Positions 22,685 to 30,034 of a stretch of 43,423 nucleotides of DNA are shown here, piece by piece; position 1 is the stretch's first letter, and the number at the start of each line of letters is the position of its first letter. The notes beneath the pieces are model-generated. The model searched no databases. It had not been told where the DNA came from and saw nothing but the letters and a program-made list of their open reading frames with translations. The DNA comes from a virus. The DNA lies in the IMG/VR virus record IMGVR_UViG_3300007345_000079, positions 1-43,423 of that record. One strand, 5' to 3'. A program made the translations under genes and the position numbers.

Positions 22685-22917
22685 TCGTTCAGTCCCCCAC
22701 GCCCTCCTATCCCGGTATGGTTCTCCCGTCCGTCGGTCTGCTCCACCGGCTTGGGGCGCAGTTGAAAGCGCTGCGGGAATCCCGTGCCAGCCTGCCGTGG
22801 TGGCAGCGCAAGAACAAGCACATCCTCACCGGGGCGATCGCCGCCTACGAGGTCGAGATCGAAGACCTCAAGGCGCTGATGGCGAAGACCGTGGCTGACA
22901 CCGACATTATGGCTTGA
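22681..22917 (+). CDS. Short hypothetical protein
   Basis: 78 residues from TTG 22681. Helical with a basic-aromatic centre (SLPWWQRKNKHILTGAIAAYEVEIEDL). Its stop overlaps the next promoter's -35. Unrecognised. Confidence 0.7.
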   Translation: MIVQSPTPSYPGMVLPSVGLLHRLGAQLKALRESRASLPWWQRKNKHILTGAIAAYEVEIEDLKALMAKTVADTDIMA

Positions 22918-22943
22918 CATCGAGTCAGGTCCAAGCCTACTAA
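22914..22943 (+). promoter_or_regulatory. Repeated-family promoter for 22977 gene
   Basis: -35 TTGACA at 22914-22919 overlapping the previous stop; -10 TACTAA at 22938-22943 with an 18-base spacer (CTACTA at 17). Confidence 0.6.
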
Positions 22944-22976
22944 CAGGCAATCAAGAATCACTCGGAGACAGCCTTA

Positions 22977-23216
22977 ATGCCTTTTGATCTCGAAGACGAC
23001 GAGCAGAACACGCCGCGCGCCCGCTACAACACCTTGGAGGCCGGTCTGCCGGTCCCGGCGGTGGCGCAGTCGAACCGTGCGCTGTCCGAAGCGCTCTACA
23101 CTTACAGCGAGACGCACGAGTTTCGGATCGACCCCGAACTGGCGCTGACCATGTGGCAGATCGTCGAATGGGCACGCGCGGCGACGCCGGCCCAGATCGA
23201 GGAGATCAGGCTTTGA
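22977..23216 (+). CDS. Hypothetical protein
   Basis: 79 residues behind CGGAGACAG. Acidic N-terminus, then helical (LSEALYTYSETHEFRIDPELALTMWQIVEW). TTGA overlap with the next gene. Unrecognised. Confidence 0.75.
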   Translation: MPFDLEDDEQNTPRARYNTLEAGLPVPAVAQSNRALSEALYTYSETHEFRIDPELALTMWQIVEWARAATPAQIEEIRL

Positions 23217-23587
23217 CCTACACCACGGCGATCATGGGTATCCCGCGCGCTGCGTGGGACATCATGGCCATGGCTTTGGAAGAGGCTGGCTACGATCGCG
23301 AGATCATCACCATGGCCGGCGGCCTGAACATGGTCGCGCTCGACATGACGCATATCTCGGTGGTCGCCACCGATGACTCCGACATGGTCGCCAACTCCGG
23401 CCGCCTGAGCGACTTCGCCGTCCAGTCGAACGAAGAGGCATTCCGCGCCGGGTTCGAGGCCGCCCGCATCGGCGACTTCTACGAGAGCTATCACGCCGCT
23501 TGGAGTGAATACACGCCCAGCGACGACATCATGGCGTTGCAGGACGCCATCGCCGGCCGAGACATCGGTCATTCCGAAATCGACTGA
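23213..23587 (+). CDS. Hypothetical protein
   Basis: 124 residues from TTG 23213. Alpha/beta; the C-terminal segment NEEAFRAGFEAARIGDFYESYHAAWSEYTPSD resembles short phage proteins of unknown role. Acidic overall. Confidence 0.7.
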   Translation: MTYTTAIMGIPRAAWDIMAMALEEAGYDREIITMAGGLNMVALDMTHISVVATDDSDMVANSGRLSDFAVQSNEEAFRAGFEAARIGDFYESYHAAWSEYTPSDDIMALQDAIAGRDIGHSEID

Positions 23588-23601
23588 CACAAGGAACCAC
23601 C

Positions 23602-23877
23602 ATGAAATCGACGCCCACTTATCGCCTGACTGCCATCACCGCTGAGGGCACCAGCCTGTCCTCCGGGCGGGGCACCGGCCTTGAAGCCGCCATCAACTAT
23701 CTGAACCGCTTCGCGCTTGGCGATCCGACCGTCGTCGGGAACAAGACGCCGTTCGCGGCGGTCCTGCTGGAGGTCGATCCGGTCACCAGCGTTGCCACCC
23801 CGATCCACTCGTGGTCGGCAGGCGGCGACTTCACGCCGACCGTCGCCGAGGAAGCGCCCGTCAATGAAGCTGACTGA
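23602..23877 (+). CDS. Hypothetical protein
   Basis: 91 residues. Two beta-rich halves around a helix (GLEAAINYLNRFALG). It overlaps the thioredoxin-like gene by 14 bases. Unrecognised. Confidence 0.7.
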   Translation: MKSTPTYRLTAITAEGTSLSSGRGTGLEAAINYLNRFALGDPTVVGNKTPFAAVLLEVDPVTSVATPIHSWSAGGDFTPTVAEEAPVNEAD

Positions 23878-24184
23878 CGACAATTTCGAGCAGGTGCTGC
23901 CGGCGACGACCCGGCCGTTCCTGCTCAACTTCCGCTCGTCTTTCTGCGGCCCGTCCAATGTCGTCGCCGGCCTTCTCGATCACCTGTTCGACGAGGGCTG
24001 GCTGGCTGATGAGGACATCATCGACATTGATGTCGAAGCTTTCCCCAAGCTCACCCGCGCGATGCAGATCAAGGGGACGCCCACGCTGCTCCTCATGAAG
24101 GACGGCCAGCCGCTCGGCTCGCGCATCGGCACCATGCCCTATGAGGACTTGGTCGCCTTCATCTCAACCGCCCACGACAAATAG
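23864..24184 (+). CDS. Thioredoxin-like protein with CGPS active site
   Basis: 106 residues from ATG 23864. The thioredoxin fold is visible: strand PFLLNFRSSFCGPS, helix NVVAGLLDHLFDEG, strand DIIDIDVEAFP, then KGTPTLLLMKDGQ with the cis-Pro at 73. The usual WCGPC is FCGPS (C28 to S31), so only one active-site Cys remains. Such a monothiol site cannot do standard dithiol reduction; trapping, glutathione-linked chemistry or a structural role as in T7-type processivity partners are possible. Its 5' end overlaps the previous gene. Confidence 0.85.
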   Translation: MKLTDDNFEQVLPATTRPFLLNFRSSFCGPSNVVAGLLDHLFDEGWLADEDIIDIDVEAFPKLTRAMQIKGTPTLLLMKDGQPLGSRIGTMPYEDLVAFISTAHDK

Positions 24185-24193
24185 GAGATCGAA

Positions 24194-24589
24194 TTGAACG
24201 CCATCACTCTGGAATCGGAGACCGGCGATAGCCTGTCCCCCATCATCGGAAAGATCGTCACCGATCTGTTCTCGATCGTCGTGATCTTCATCGTCGGGCT
24301 GGGCGTCGCCGCCTACGGGGCCTTCGTCCTGACCACGATCTGGGACTGGTTTCTCGTGCCGGCCGGCTATGCTACCCTGTCGTTCAAGACGGCGATCGGC
24401 GCGGCGCTCATCGTGAGCCTGCTGACCGCGAAGGACGCCAAGGTCGCCGGGGCGATGCGGGAGATGCCTGAGAACAAGCCGGACCCCGCGATTTTCAGCG
24501 ACGCGGCCAAGCGGTTCACCATCGTCTGCGTGTTCATGACCATGGTCCTCGCGTCCGCCTTCGCGTGGACCCTGATCCTGCCGAACTGA
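24194..24589 (+). CDS. Polytopic membrane protein
   Basis: 131 residues from TTG 24194 behind AGGAGA. Hydrophobic spans at about 25-48, 62-76 and 108-128. A charged loop (AKDAKVAGAMREMPENKPDP) separates the last two. Last gene before a strong terminator. Function unknown. Confidence 0.75.
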   Translation: MNAITLESETGDSLSPIIGKIVTDLFSIVVIFIVGLGVAAYGAFVLTTIWDWFLVPAGYATLSFKTAIGAALIVSLLTAKDAKVAGAMREMPENKPDPAIFSDAAKRFTIVCVFMTMVLASAFAWTLILPN

Positions 24590-24615
24590 CCGCATCACTC
24601 GCCGCGTCAACGAGT

Positions 24616-24645
24616 AGCCCCGGAGAGCAATCTCCGGGGCTTTTT
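24616..24645 (+). terminator. Rho-independent terminator
   Basis: Perfect 11-bp stem (24616-24626 with 24631-24641), GCAA tetraloop and a T run at 24641-24645. It closes the unit that contains the thioredoxin-like and membrane genes. Confidence 0.9.
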
Positions 24646-24700
24646 ATTCTCCGCACATCACGCGGCGATTAGCCATCACATTCACCGCAAAGGAAGCAAC

Positions 24701-24910
24701 ATGACTCACAGCGAACGTGACAAGCTCGCGATCACCACTATCCTCCAGCAGATGGGAGACGCGACCTATCCCGACATTGCCCTGCGCGGCGGGGAGGGAC
24801 TGGCATCGCCCTTGATGGAGATGGTCTGCGCCGGCGAGGTGATCAAAGAACAGGACCCCAGCCGCCCGGTGTATCAGCAGACGCGGTATCGTCTCGCGAA
24901 TGTCGATTGA
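24701..24910 (+). CDS. Small winged-helix-like protein
   Basis: 69 residues behind AAAGGAAG. SERDKLAITTILQQMGDATYPDIALRGGEG ... LMEMVCAGEVIKEQ ... QTRYRLA resembles a winged helix in order of elements. Its promoter is not obvious; the terminator lies 55 bases upstream. Unrecognised beyond that. Confidence 0.7.
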   Translation: MTHSERDKLAITTILQQMGDATYPDIALRGGEGLASPLMEMVCAGEVIKEQDPSRPVYQQTRYRLANVD

Positions 24911-24935
24911 CGAAGAGGAACAATTGTCCTATTCC
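24907..24935 (+). promoter_or_regulatory. Repeated-family promoter for 24968 gene
   Basis: -35 TTGACG at 24907-24912 overlapping the previous stop, 17-base spacer ending ATTGTCC, -10 TATTCC at 24930-24935, leader ending GGAGACAGACA. Very close to the copy at 19832. Confidence 0.75.
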
Positions 24936-24967
24936 GATTCGTGTTACAGCGACACCGGAGACAGACA

Positions 24968-25321
24968 ATGGCGAACATCACCTACTTCTACGATGAGGAC
25001 GAGAACCGCATCGAACTCCCCACCAAGTGGGTGATCTGCGGCACCTGCAACGGCGACGGCGCGCACTCGCGTCATCTGGGCGCGATGACCCAGCAGGACC
25101 TCGACGATTGGGACCCGGACGCGTGGGAGGACTACAAGGCCGGCGTCTATGATCGCCAGTGCGAGGCATGTGATGGTGCGGGTAAGGTGAAGGTCGCCGA
25201 CACCGATCGGATGAACGCCGACCAACTCGCCCGGTGGCGTGAAGAGATGCAGGCCGAGGCGGAATACGAAGCCGAGGTTCGGGCCGAGCAGCGCTATTTC
25301 TATGGATTGGAGGCTTACTGA
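24968..25321 (+). CDS. DnaJ-type zinc-finger protein
   Basis: 117 residues. Two CxxCxGxG-type repeats, CGTCNGDG at about 24-31 and CEACDGAG at about 66-73, form a DnaJ central-domain-like zinc site; there is no J domain. The last 40 residues are an acidic helix. Similar pairs occur in the gene at the right edge of the window. Binding to proteins or single-stranded nucleic acid is possible. Stop overlaps the next start. Confidence 0.8.
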   Translation: MANITYFYDEDENRIELPTKWVICGTCNGDGAHSRHLGAMTQQDLDDWDPDAWEDYKAGVYDRQCEACDGAGKVKVADTDRMNADQLARWREEMQAEAEYEAEVRAEQRYFYGLEAY

Positions 25322-25602
25322 TGCAGGAAATCCGCATGACCGCAACACTTCGCGCGCCGTGGATGCCGGCCGTCGGCTCTCGTGAAGAGATGATCCTGAA
25401 CTTCATGACCGAGAACGGGCGCACCGGATACGAGAACGAAATCTTCGCGATCCACGACGACTTTTATCTCGTCCAGTCGGAGGCCGGGCCGGGCCATTAT
25501 CTGTGCCCGTTCGTGCAGGAAAAGCTCGACCGGATGAACAAGGAGATCGAGGAGATCGTGCAGGCCGCCGTTGATCGCTACGACGATTGGGCGACCGACT
25601 GA
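25321..25602 (+). CDS. Hypothetical protein
   Basis: 93 residues, one-base overlap with the previous gene. Mixed fold (NEIFAIHDDFYLVQSEAGPGHYLCP) ending in an acidic helix. An alternative start is ATG 25336. Unrecognised. Confidence 0.7.
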   Translation: MQEIRMTATLRAPWMPAVGSREEMILNFMTENGRTGYENEIFAIHDDFYLVQSEAGPGHYLCPFVQEKLDRMNKEIEEIVQAAVDRYDDWATD

Positions 25603-25667
25603 TTCCTCCGCTGGCTGACAAACAAGTTTGATCAGCGATAGGTGGAATATCAGGATGACAAAATAGA

Positions 25668-25696
25668 TTGACCGAATCGAACAACAAACCTACTTC
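25668..25696 (+). promoter_or_regulatory. Repeated-family promoter for 25728 gene
   Basis: -35 TTGACC at 25668-25673, spacer beginning GAATCG, 17 bases, -10 TACTTC at 25691-25696, leader with AATCGAAGGAGACAGAC. Confidence 0.75.
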
Positions 25697-25727
25697 GGTC
25701 AAGCTAGACTAATCGAAGGAGACAGAC

Positions 25728-26273
25728 ATGGACTTCGTCCGACAAGCCGTAGAACCCCTCCGGGCAGACGCGATCGAGCGCGCCCGGCAAGGGGCCGAGG
25801 AAGCGATCAAGAACGTCCACATCGCGCTCGCGGCGCATGAGTGGAACATCAACGCGGCGGCCCCTTATCCGCGCGACTTGGGTGGCGGCCTCCAGTTCTT
25901 CGCGGCGCGGGTCAAGCACAACCTGTTCCACGCGGTCACGCAGCAGGACCCGGCGCGTGGCTACCAGTCGAACAACGGCACCCGGCCGGTCTATGTCGTC
26001 ATGGATGCCGAGCGCGGACAGCGCTACATCACGCAGCAGATGGAACAGGCGGCGGCCGAATACGACGCCTTCATCCTCAAGCTCATCAACAAGGTCGGCG
26101 ACGTGACCGCTGCCGTGCTGCACGGCAACCACGTCTGGTCCTATTCGACGCTGATCGTCACTAAGCCGGACGGCTCTAAGGTCGCATGGCGGACCCAGCA
26201 GATTATGAATTACTCTAAGAACGGTAAGCCATTCCATCAATATCCTTCTAGGAAGGTGAAGATAGCTTCCTGA
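25728..26273 (+). CDS. Hypothetical protein with altered C-terminus
   Basis: 181 residues. Helical N-terminal part (ADAIERARQGAEEAIKNVHIALAAHEW) and an alpha/beta core. From about 26200 the codons turn AT-rich and the last 25 bases overlap the 3' end of the opposite GIY-YIG gene, so the present C-terminus may have been rewritten when that gene inserted. Unrecognised. Confidence 0.75.
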   Translation: MDFVRQAVEPLRADAIERARQGAEEAIKNVHIALAAHEWNINAAAPYPRDLGGGLQFFAARVKHNLFHAVTQQDPARGYQSNNGTRPVYVVMDAERGQRYITQQMEQAAAEYDAFILKLINKVGDVTAAVLHGNHVWSYSTLIVTKPDGSKVAWRTQQIMNYSKNGKPFHQYPSRKVKIAS

Positions 26274-26889
26274 CCGAGTAGCCCTTATGGTGCTTCCTTT
26301 TACCACTAGCTACGGAACTCATATGGCCCATCCCTAGGTTATTTTCGACGCAGTAAGCATTAAGGCTTCTTACTTCTACGACCTCTCCATTAGGAGTCGT
26401 TACCTCCCAGACATGGTCAAAAGTATCTAGGATAGCTGAGACTCTTTTCGCGGTTCGTTTTGGGTCCTCCTTGCCGCGCGTCTTCCCTAGTTTGGCCCGC
26501 CGGAGCTTGTCTCTCGTTTCCTCAGATATTGGGCTACGCCGGTAGGATGATTCTCTTATCCGGCTACGCCACTCAGGGGTCAGCCTAGGAGGCGTCTTAA
26601 ACCGTGCGTCCCCTTCTCTTCGATATTGCTGGTTCAGGATCAACGGATTGTCAAAGTTGGCTTCAATGAGGCGCTGCTCATAATCGTAAGCCTCTAACGG
26701 TGTTTCAAATTCTCGGACGACATAGGCATGGAAACTAGCATACCCCATGTCTTTGACCTTCTTCGATGACGATTGATAGACACCCAGATCGTCGCTCGCG
26801 TTGTTTTTGTTCGACTCGCGGTAACCAAAGTAGAAATGGCGAGTGTCCCGGTGAACCAGTATGTAGACATAAGGAAGTGCTTCGGCCAT
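26248..26889 (-). CDS. GIY-YIG homing endonuclease-like protein
   Basis: 213 residues on the minus strand, against all its neighbours. The N-terminal 95 residues carry a GIY-YIG-type nuclease with divergent motifs (YVYILVHRD ... FYFGY, an arm with R12-R21, then VVREFETPLEAYDYEQRLIE). Middle: SPISEETRDKLRRAKLGKTRG matches NUMOD3-type DNA-contact modules. The C-terminal WEVTTPNGEVVEVRSLNAYCVENNL ... GKRKHHKGYSVRK is a typical helix-turn-helix tail of homing enzymes. AT-rich codons mark it as a recent arrival. Its own promoter has an extended -10. Confidence 0.88.
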   Translation of the reverse strand: MAEALPYVYILVHRDTRHFYFGYRESNKNNASDDLGVYQSSSKKVKDMGYASFHAYVVREFETPLEAYDYEQRLIEANFDNPLILNQQYRREGDARFKTPPRLTPEWRSRIRESSYRRSPISEETRDKLRRAKLGKTRGKEDPKRTAKRVSAILDTFDHVWEVTTPNGEVVEVRSLNAYCVENNLGMGHMSSVASGKRKHHKGYSVRKLSSPS

Positions 26890-26892
26890 GTA

Positions 26893-26905
26893 ATTAGTAT
26901 ATCAC
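26893..26905 (-). promoter_or_regulatory. Possible extended -10 promoter of GIY-YIG gene
   Basis: On the minus strand TGATATACT (extended TG then TATACT) ends about 8 bases before the ATG at 26889, so transcripts would be leaderless or nearly so. No good -35 is seen. Confidence 0.35.
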
Positions 26906-26943
26906 ATAGTTTCCGGTAAAGCTAGGTAATAGGGACCATTTGA

Positions 26944-27339
26944 TTGATCTACCACGGCAAGCCTCCCTTCCTCGAATGCTCAAGTGCCGGCGACCGTCGG
27001 TTCAGTGCATTCTACGCCCGTCTGAGGGGCAGGGAAGGGCAAACGATCGAGCAGCTATACCAAGGAGCCAAGGTCTTCTCCTGCGGCTCCACGGGCCTCT
27101 CCATCAAGGAGGCGAAGGGACTGCGCCCGGTCAACGGCCGGGAGGTGCGGGCGCTCTACGCCGCGCTGTGGGACGAGTATATCGCCGAGAACCCGGACCT
27201 GATACCGGTGCTTCTGGCGGCGACCGGGCTGGCCGATCGCTTCGGCCGGCGCGGCGGCGTCTGTCAGGCCACCGAGCTTTGGCGTATCCGCGACAGACAT
27301 TTACACATGACTGTTGACGAACCGGAAGAATCGTCCTAG
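26944..27339 (+). CDS. Remote NADAR-like protein (conserved phage protein)
   Basis: 131 residues from TTG 26944. The order of motifs resembles the NADAR/YbiA superfamily: RRFSAFYARLRG (19-30; compare FSNFYP), QTIEQLYQGAKVF (33-45; compare the EHYFQAMKF motif with its active-site Glu), an helical middle, NPDLIPVLLAATG (83-95; compare the LL-ATG motif) and ELWRI near the end (compare the D..WG motif). NADAR proteins act on ADP-ribose joined to guanine or on riboflavin intermediates. The similarity is my own reading and is distant, so the assignment is tentative. Sits beside the GIY-YIG insertion, and the next promoter's -10 overlaps its stop. Confidence 0.6.
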   Translation: MIYHGKPPFLECSSAGDRRFSAFYARLRGREGQTIEQLYQGAKVFSCGSTGLSIKEAKGLRPVNGREVRALYAALWDEYIAENPDLIPVLLAATGLADRFGRRGGVCQATELWRIRDRHLHMTVDEPEESS

Positions 27340-27342
27340 TTC
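27314..27342 (+). promoter_or_regulatory. Repeated-family promoter for 27375 gene
   Basis: -35 TTGACG at 27314-27319, spacer ending GAATCGTCC (17), -10 TAGTTC at 27337-27342, whose TAG is the stop codon of the previous gene. Leader CAACAACGACTCAGGAG. Confidence 0.75.
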
Positions 27343-27374
27343 GGTGTCACCAACAACGACTCAGGAGACAGACC

Positions 27375-27737
27375 ATGGATTTCGACTCGATCGAACGCGC
27401 TGAACGGGACTTCGCCAACAACTTCATCACGACCCTCGCGCTCACGCTGGGTGCGCTGCCGGTCAAGACGGCGGAGACCATGGCGAAGGCGGCCTACAAG
27501 GTCTGCTGCGACACCTGCGTCGCCTACGGTCAGAACCCCGATTACGAGGTCTTCATGAAGACCCCGGAAGAATCCGGCGACTTCCTCGGCGGCCAGCCGG
27601 GCGTCTGGATCGTGTGTTGGGAGAGCGGCCCGTTCCAGTGGGCGATCCCCGCGAGCATGGAGATCGGCTCCACCACCGGCAAGCTCGTCGAACCCTATTA
27701 CAGCTTCGACCTGACCTTCTATCCGAGCGAGGACTGA
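27375..27737 (+). CDS. Hypothetical protein
   Basis: 120 residues behind GGAGACAGACC. Helical N-terminus (ERAERDFANNFITTLALTLGALP), then a Cys cluster (VCCDTCVAYG) and a beta-rich C-terminus with aromatic residues. Unrecognised. Confidence 0.75.
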   Translation: MDFDSIERAERDFANNFITTLALTLGALPVKTAETMAKAAYKVCCDTCVAYGQNPDYEVFMKTPEESGDFLGGQPGVWIVCWESGPFQWAIPASMEIGSTTGKLVEPYYSFDLTFYPSED

Positions 27738-27738
27738 C

Positions 27739-28002
27739 ATGACCGAGTTCAGCTATAAGGATGACGACGACTTCCTTGCCGCTGGTGAGGGCGAACTGTG
27801 GCACGTCCGGGTGATCAGCAGCCACGACGACTGCAACTATGTCGATTTCGAGGTCCGGGCCGAGACGGAGGAAGAGGCCGCCGAGAAGGCGGAGACCGTC
27901 GCCCGGCGCAACCCGGACTATTATTTCGAGGCGGTCTCGCCGCCGACTTATCACGCCGAGCGGCGCAACATCGAACGCATCGAAGAGGAGGGCGAAGCAT
28001 GA
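27739..28002 (+). CDS. Hypothetical acidic protein
   Basis: 87 residues, acidic. WHVRVISSHDDCNYVDFEVRAETEEEAAEKAETVARRNP has the strand-strand-helix pattern of small phage domains that pair a sheet with an EAxxKA helix. ATGA overlap with the next gene. Confidence 0.75.
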   Translation: MTEFSYKDDDDFLAAGEGELWHVRVISSHDDCNYVDFEVRAETEEEAAEKAETVARRNPDYYFEAVSPPTYHAERRNIERIEEEGEA

Positions 28003-28640
28003 AACTGATCGACGCGATCCGCAATGTCACCCGCCCGGCCGAGCCGGATCGGTGGCGTCACTCCGCGCCGCTGGAGGAAATCTGCGAGGCGCTGGGCATC
28101 GACTATGACTGGAACGAGCCGGAAGAACTCCAGACGCGCCTCCAGTCCTACCCGATCTTCAACTGGCTCTGCACCGACACGCACGTCGGCCTCAACGCCA
28201 TCTATTTCGATGGCGAACCGGTCGGCTGTTCCATGCAGACGGCGCGCAAGTCCAGCACCAACGTAGAATGGATTTCGGCGGAGGACGCCCGACGGGTCCG
28301 AGAAGCCATCCTGAGCTATCGGGAAGAGAAGCTTTTCGACCTGATCAAGCCGGACGCCGAGATCGGTGACGACGCTGGTGTCGCCTATACGAGTCAGGCG
28401 CTGACGAATGAGGGCACCTATCAGGGCCGGCCGGTAACGGCGCTGGTCTGGTATGACGGCCTGACCTCGCGTTCCACGCCGGAGGAGTATCGCAAGCCGG
28501 GCCGGGCCTACACTGAGGCGGTGCCCTACGCGGACGAGAAATCCAACTGCGTCCTCGTGCAGGACGGCGACGAGCAGCGGATCATCCCGATTGAGGATTT
28601 CCGCATCGCTTTCAACGTGAAAGGCGTGCAGGCAGCATGA
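27999..28640 (+). CDS. Hypothetical protein
   Basis: 213 residues, unrecognised. An acidic N-terminal helix region (LEEICEALGIDYDWNEPEELQTRL) is followed by a beta-rich part; residues 140-205 (GTYQGRPVTALVWYDGLTSRSTPEEY ... NCVLVQDGDEQRIIPIEDFR) look like a small barrel. ATGA overlaps at both ends. Confidence 0.75.
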   Translation: MKLIDAIRNVTRPAEPDRWRHSAPLEEICEALGIDYDWNEPEELQTRLQSYPIFNWLCTDTHVGLNAIYFDGEPVGCSMQTARKSSTNVEWISAEDARRVREAILSYREEKLFDLIKPDAEIGDDAGVAYTSQALTNEGTYQGRPVTALVWYDGLTSRSTPEEYRKPGRAYTEAVPYADEKSNCVLVQDGDEQRIIPIEDFRIAFNVKGVQAA

Positions 28641-28879
28641 ATAAGCGGGACAAGGAACGCCTTCAACGCCTGATTGACCGGGCGGCCGAGGCAACCAGCG
28701 AACACTTCAAGGCGGTCTCCGCGCTGGATGCGTTCTGCCTATCCCACTTCGGAACCACCCCTTCCGATCTGGACGCTGACAGCATCATTGACTCCGTTCT
28801 CGGAGGTGGCGGCCTCGCCTCCGGTATGAAAGCCGAGGACTTCATCGCGATCATGGAAAACGAGGGCAACGAACCTTGA
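28637..28879 (+). CDS. Short hypothetical protein
   Basis: 80 residues, helical N-terminus (KRDKERLQRLIDRAAEATSEHFKAV), acidic C-terminus. TTGA overlap with the next gene. Unrecognised. Confidence 0.7.
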   Translation: MNKRDKERLQRLIDRAAEATSEHFKAVSALDAFCLSHFGTTPSDLDADSIIDSVLGGGGLASGMKAEDFIAIMENEGNEP

Positions 28880-29268
28880 AATTCTACCTCTGCCAGACTA
28901 CCGACGGCCCGCAATACGTCCACCTCCAAGCGGACGCCAAGCGGATCGATCCGAAGTTCGAGACGGTCGAAGTTGATCTGACCAAGGAGGCGATCATGAA
29001 TCGCCTCAACGAGTTGATGCGACAGGCGCACTCAGGTGCCGTCCCTGACGCATCGCTGGAGGAGCCACAGGACATTCCCCCCGCACCTGTCGCTCCTCCG
29101 GCACCCAAACCGGTAGCCAAGCCTGACCGGGCCGCACGCAACGACGCCCAGATCGCATGGGAGGAGTTCATCTGGGACATCCCGGCCGGCGAGGCTTATC
29201 GCCTCAACACCTTGCAGAAGGTGATCGAAGAGCGCCGGTCCGAGATCGAGGAAGGCGTGAACGTATGA
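28876..29268 (+). CDS. Hypothetical protein with Pro-rich linker
   Basis: 130 residues from TTG 28876. A strand-helix N-terminal domain (KFYLCQTTDGPQYVHLQADAKRI), a Pro/Ala linker (about 65-90, PPAPVAPPAPKPV) and an acidic helical C-terminus. Unrecognised; the C-terminal helix could bind a partner. Confidence 0.75.
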   Translation: MKFYLCQTTDGPQYVHLQADAKRIDPKFETVEVDLTKEAIMNRLNELMRQAHSGAVPDASLEEPQDIPPAPVAPPAPKPVAKPDRAARNDAQIAWEEFIWDIPAGEAYRLNTLQKVIEERRSEIEEGVNV

Positions 29269-29588
29269 AGGATATGCCCGAAGAAATCGCCTGCGTCGCG
29301 ATCAAGTATCCCGACATCGGGACTCTTGCGCTGCCCGCGCCCGCCCGCCACCACCATGTCATGTGGACGCGGCTGTTCGTGGACGGGAAGAAGACCGGCG
29401 GCGAAGCGAAGCAGGGGTTCCTCACCACCCACGGGCGCTTTGTCGATCGGGAAGAGGGCCTGCGGATCGCCAAGGCCAACGACCAGATCGTCGTGAAGCA
29501 TGGCAACGCCAATGAACTCTATTCGGAGGACATGTGGGACACGCCGCCGGAGGCGCGCGACTACCGGATCGCCTACGCAGACGATTAG
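29265..29588 (+). CDS. Conserved phage protein
   Basis: 107 residues from ATG 29265. APARHHHVMWTRLFVDGK ... EAKQGFLTTHGRFVDREEGLRIAKANDQIV ... NELYSEDMWD follows a pattern I recall from small proteins found in many alphaproteobacterial phages and prophages; no function is known to me. Acidic. Confidence 0.8.
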   Translation: MKDMPEEIACVAIKYPDIGTLALPAPARHHHVMWTRLFVDGKKTGGEAKQGFLTTHGRFVDREEGLRIAKANDQIVVKHGNANELYSEDMWDTPPEARDYRIAYADD

Positions 29589-29612
29589 TAGATTAAGTGG
29601 TGAACGAATCGG

Positions 29613-29641
29613 TTGACCGGGCAGTCGAATCATCCTAGATG
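29613..29641 (+). promoter_or_regulatory. Repeated-family promoter for 29675 gene
   Basis: -35 TTGACC at 29613-29618, spacer ending GAATCATCC (17), -10 TAGATG at 29636-29641. A partial second copy (GATTAAGTGG-TGAACGAATCGG) lies directly upstream, and GGAGACAGACACAG follows. Confidence 0.7.
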
Positions 29642-29674
29642 AAGTCACAGACAGAATAAGGAGACAGACACAGA

Positions 29675-30034
29675 ATGCTTGCTTCATCTCAGGTTGCCGT
29701 AGACCGCGCCGCAGCGTCCGACGCCACCATCCTTCGCCCGATGCCGCGCCGGGGCCGTCAGGGCTTGCCGCCCATGAAGGAAAAGCCGACCGTGCGCTAT
29801 TACAACACCGCCGGCTATCTGGTGCGGGAAGCCATGATCGAGACCGGCATCGACCACCACGATCTGATCCACGCACTGCTGGAGCGCGACCATACGGTCG
29901 AAGACATCAAGGCGATGTCTCCTCGCAAGCGCCTGCAAGAATATCTGCACTGGAATTTCTACATGGACCGCGCGGACGTGATCCTTGCTGTTGCCGACGC
30001 TGCCGGCCTGACCGGGGAGGGCGCACACGCATGA
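29675..30034 (+). CDS. Hypothetical protein
   Basis: 119 residues. A basic N-terminal segment (PMPRRGRQGLPPMKEKPTVRYY) leads into a helical domain (DHHDLIHALLERDHTVEDIKAM). ATGA overlap with the amber-interrupted gene. Unrecognised. Confidence 0.75.
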   Translation: MLASSQVAVDRAAASDATILRPMPRRGRQGLPPMKEKPTVRYYNTAGYLVREAMIETGIDHHDLIHALLERDHTVEDIKAMSPRKRLQEYLHWNFYMDRADVILAVADAAGLTGEGAHA

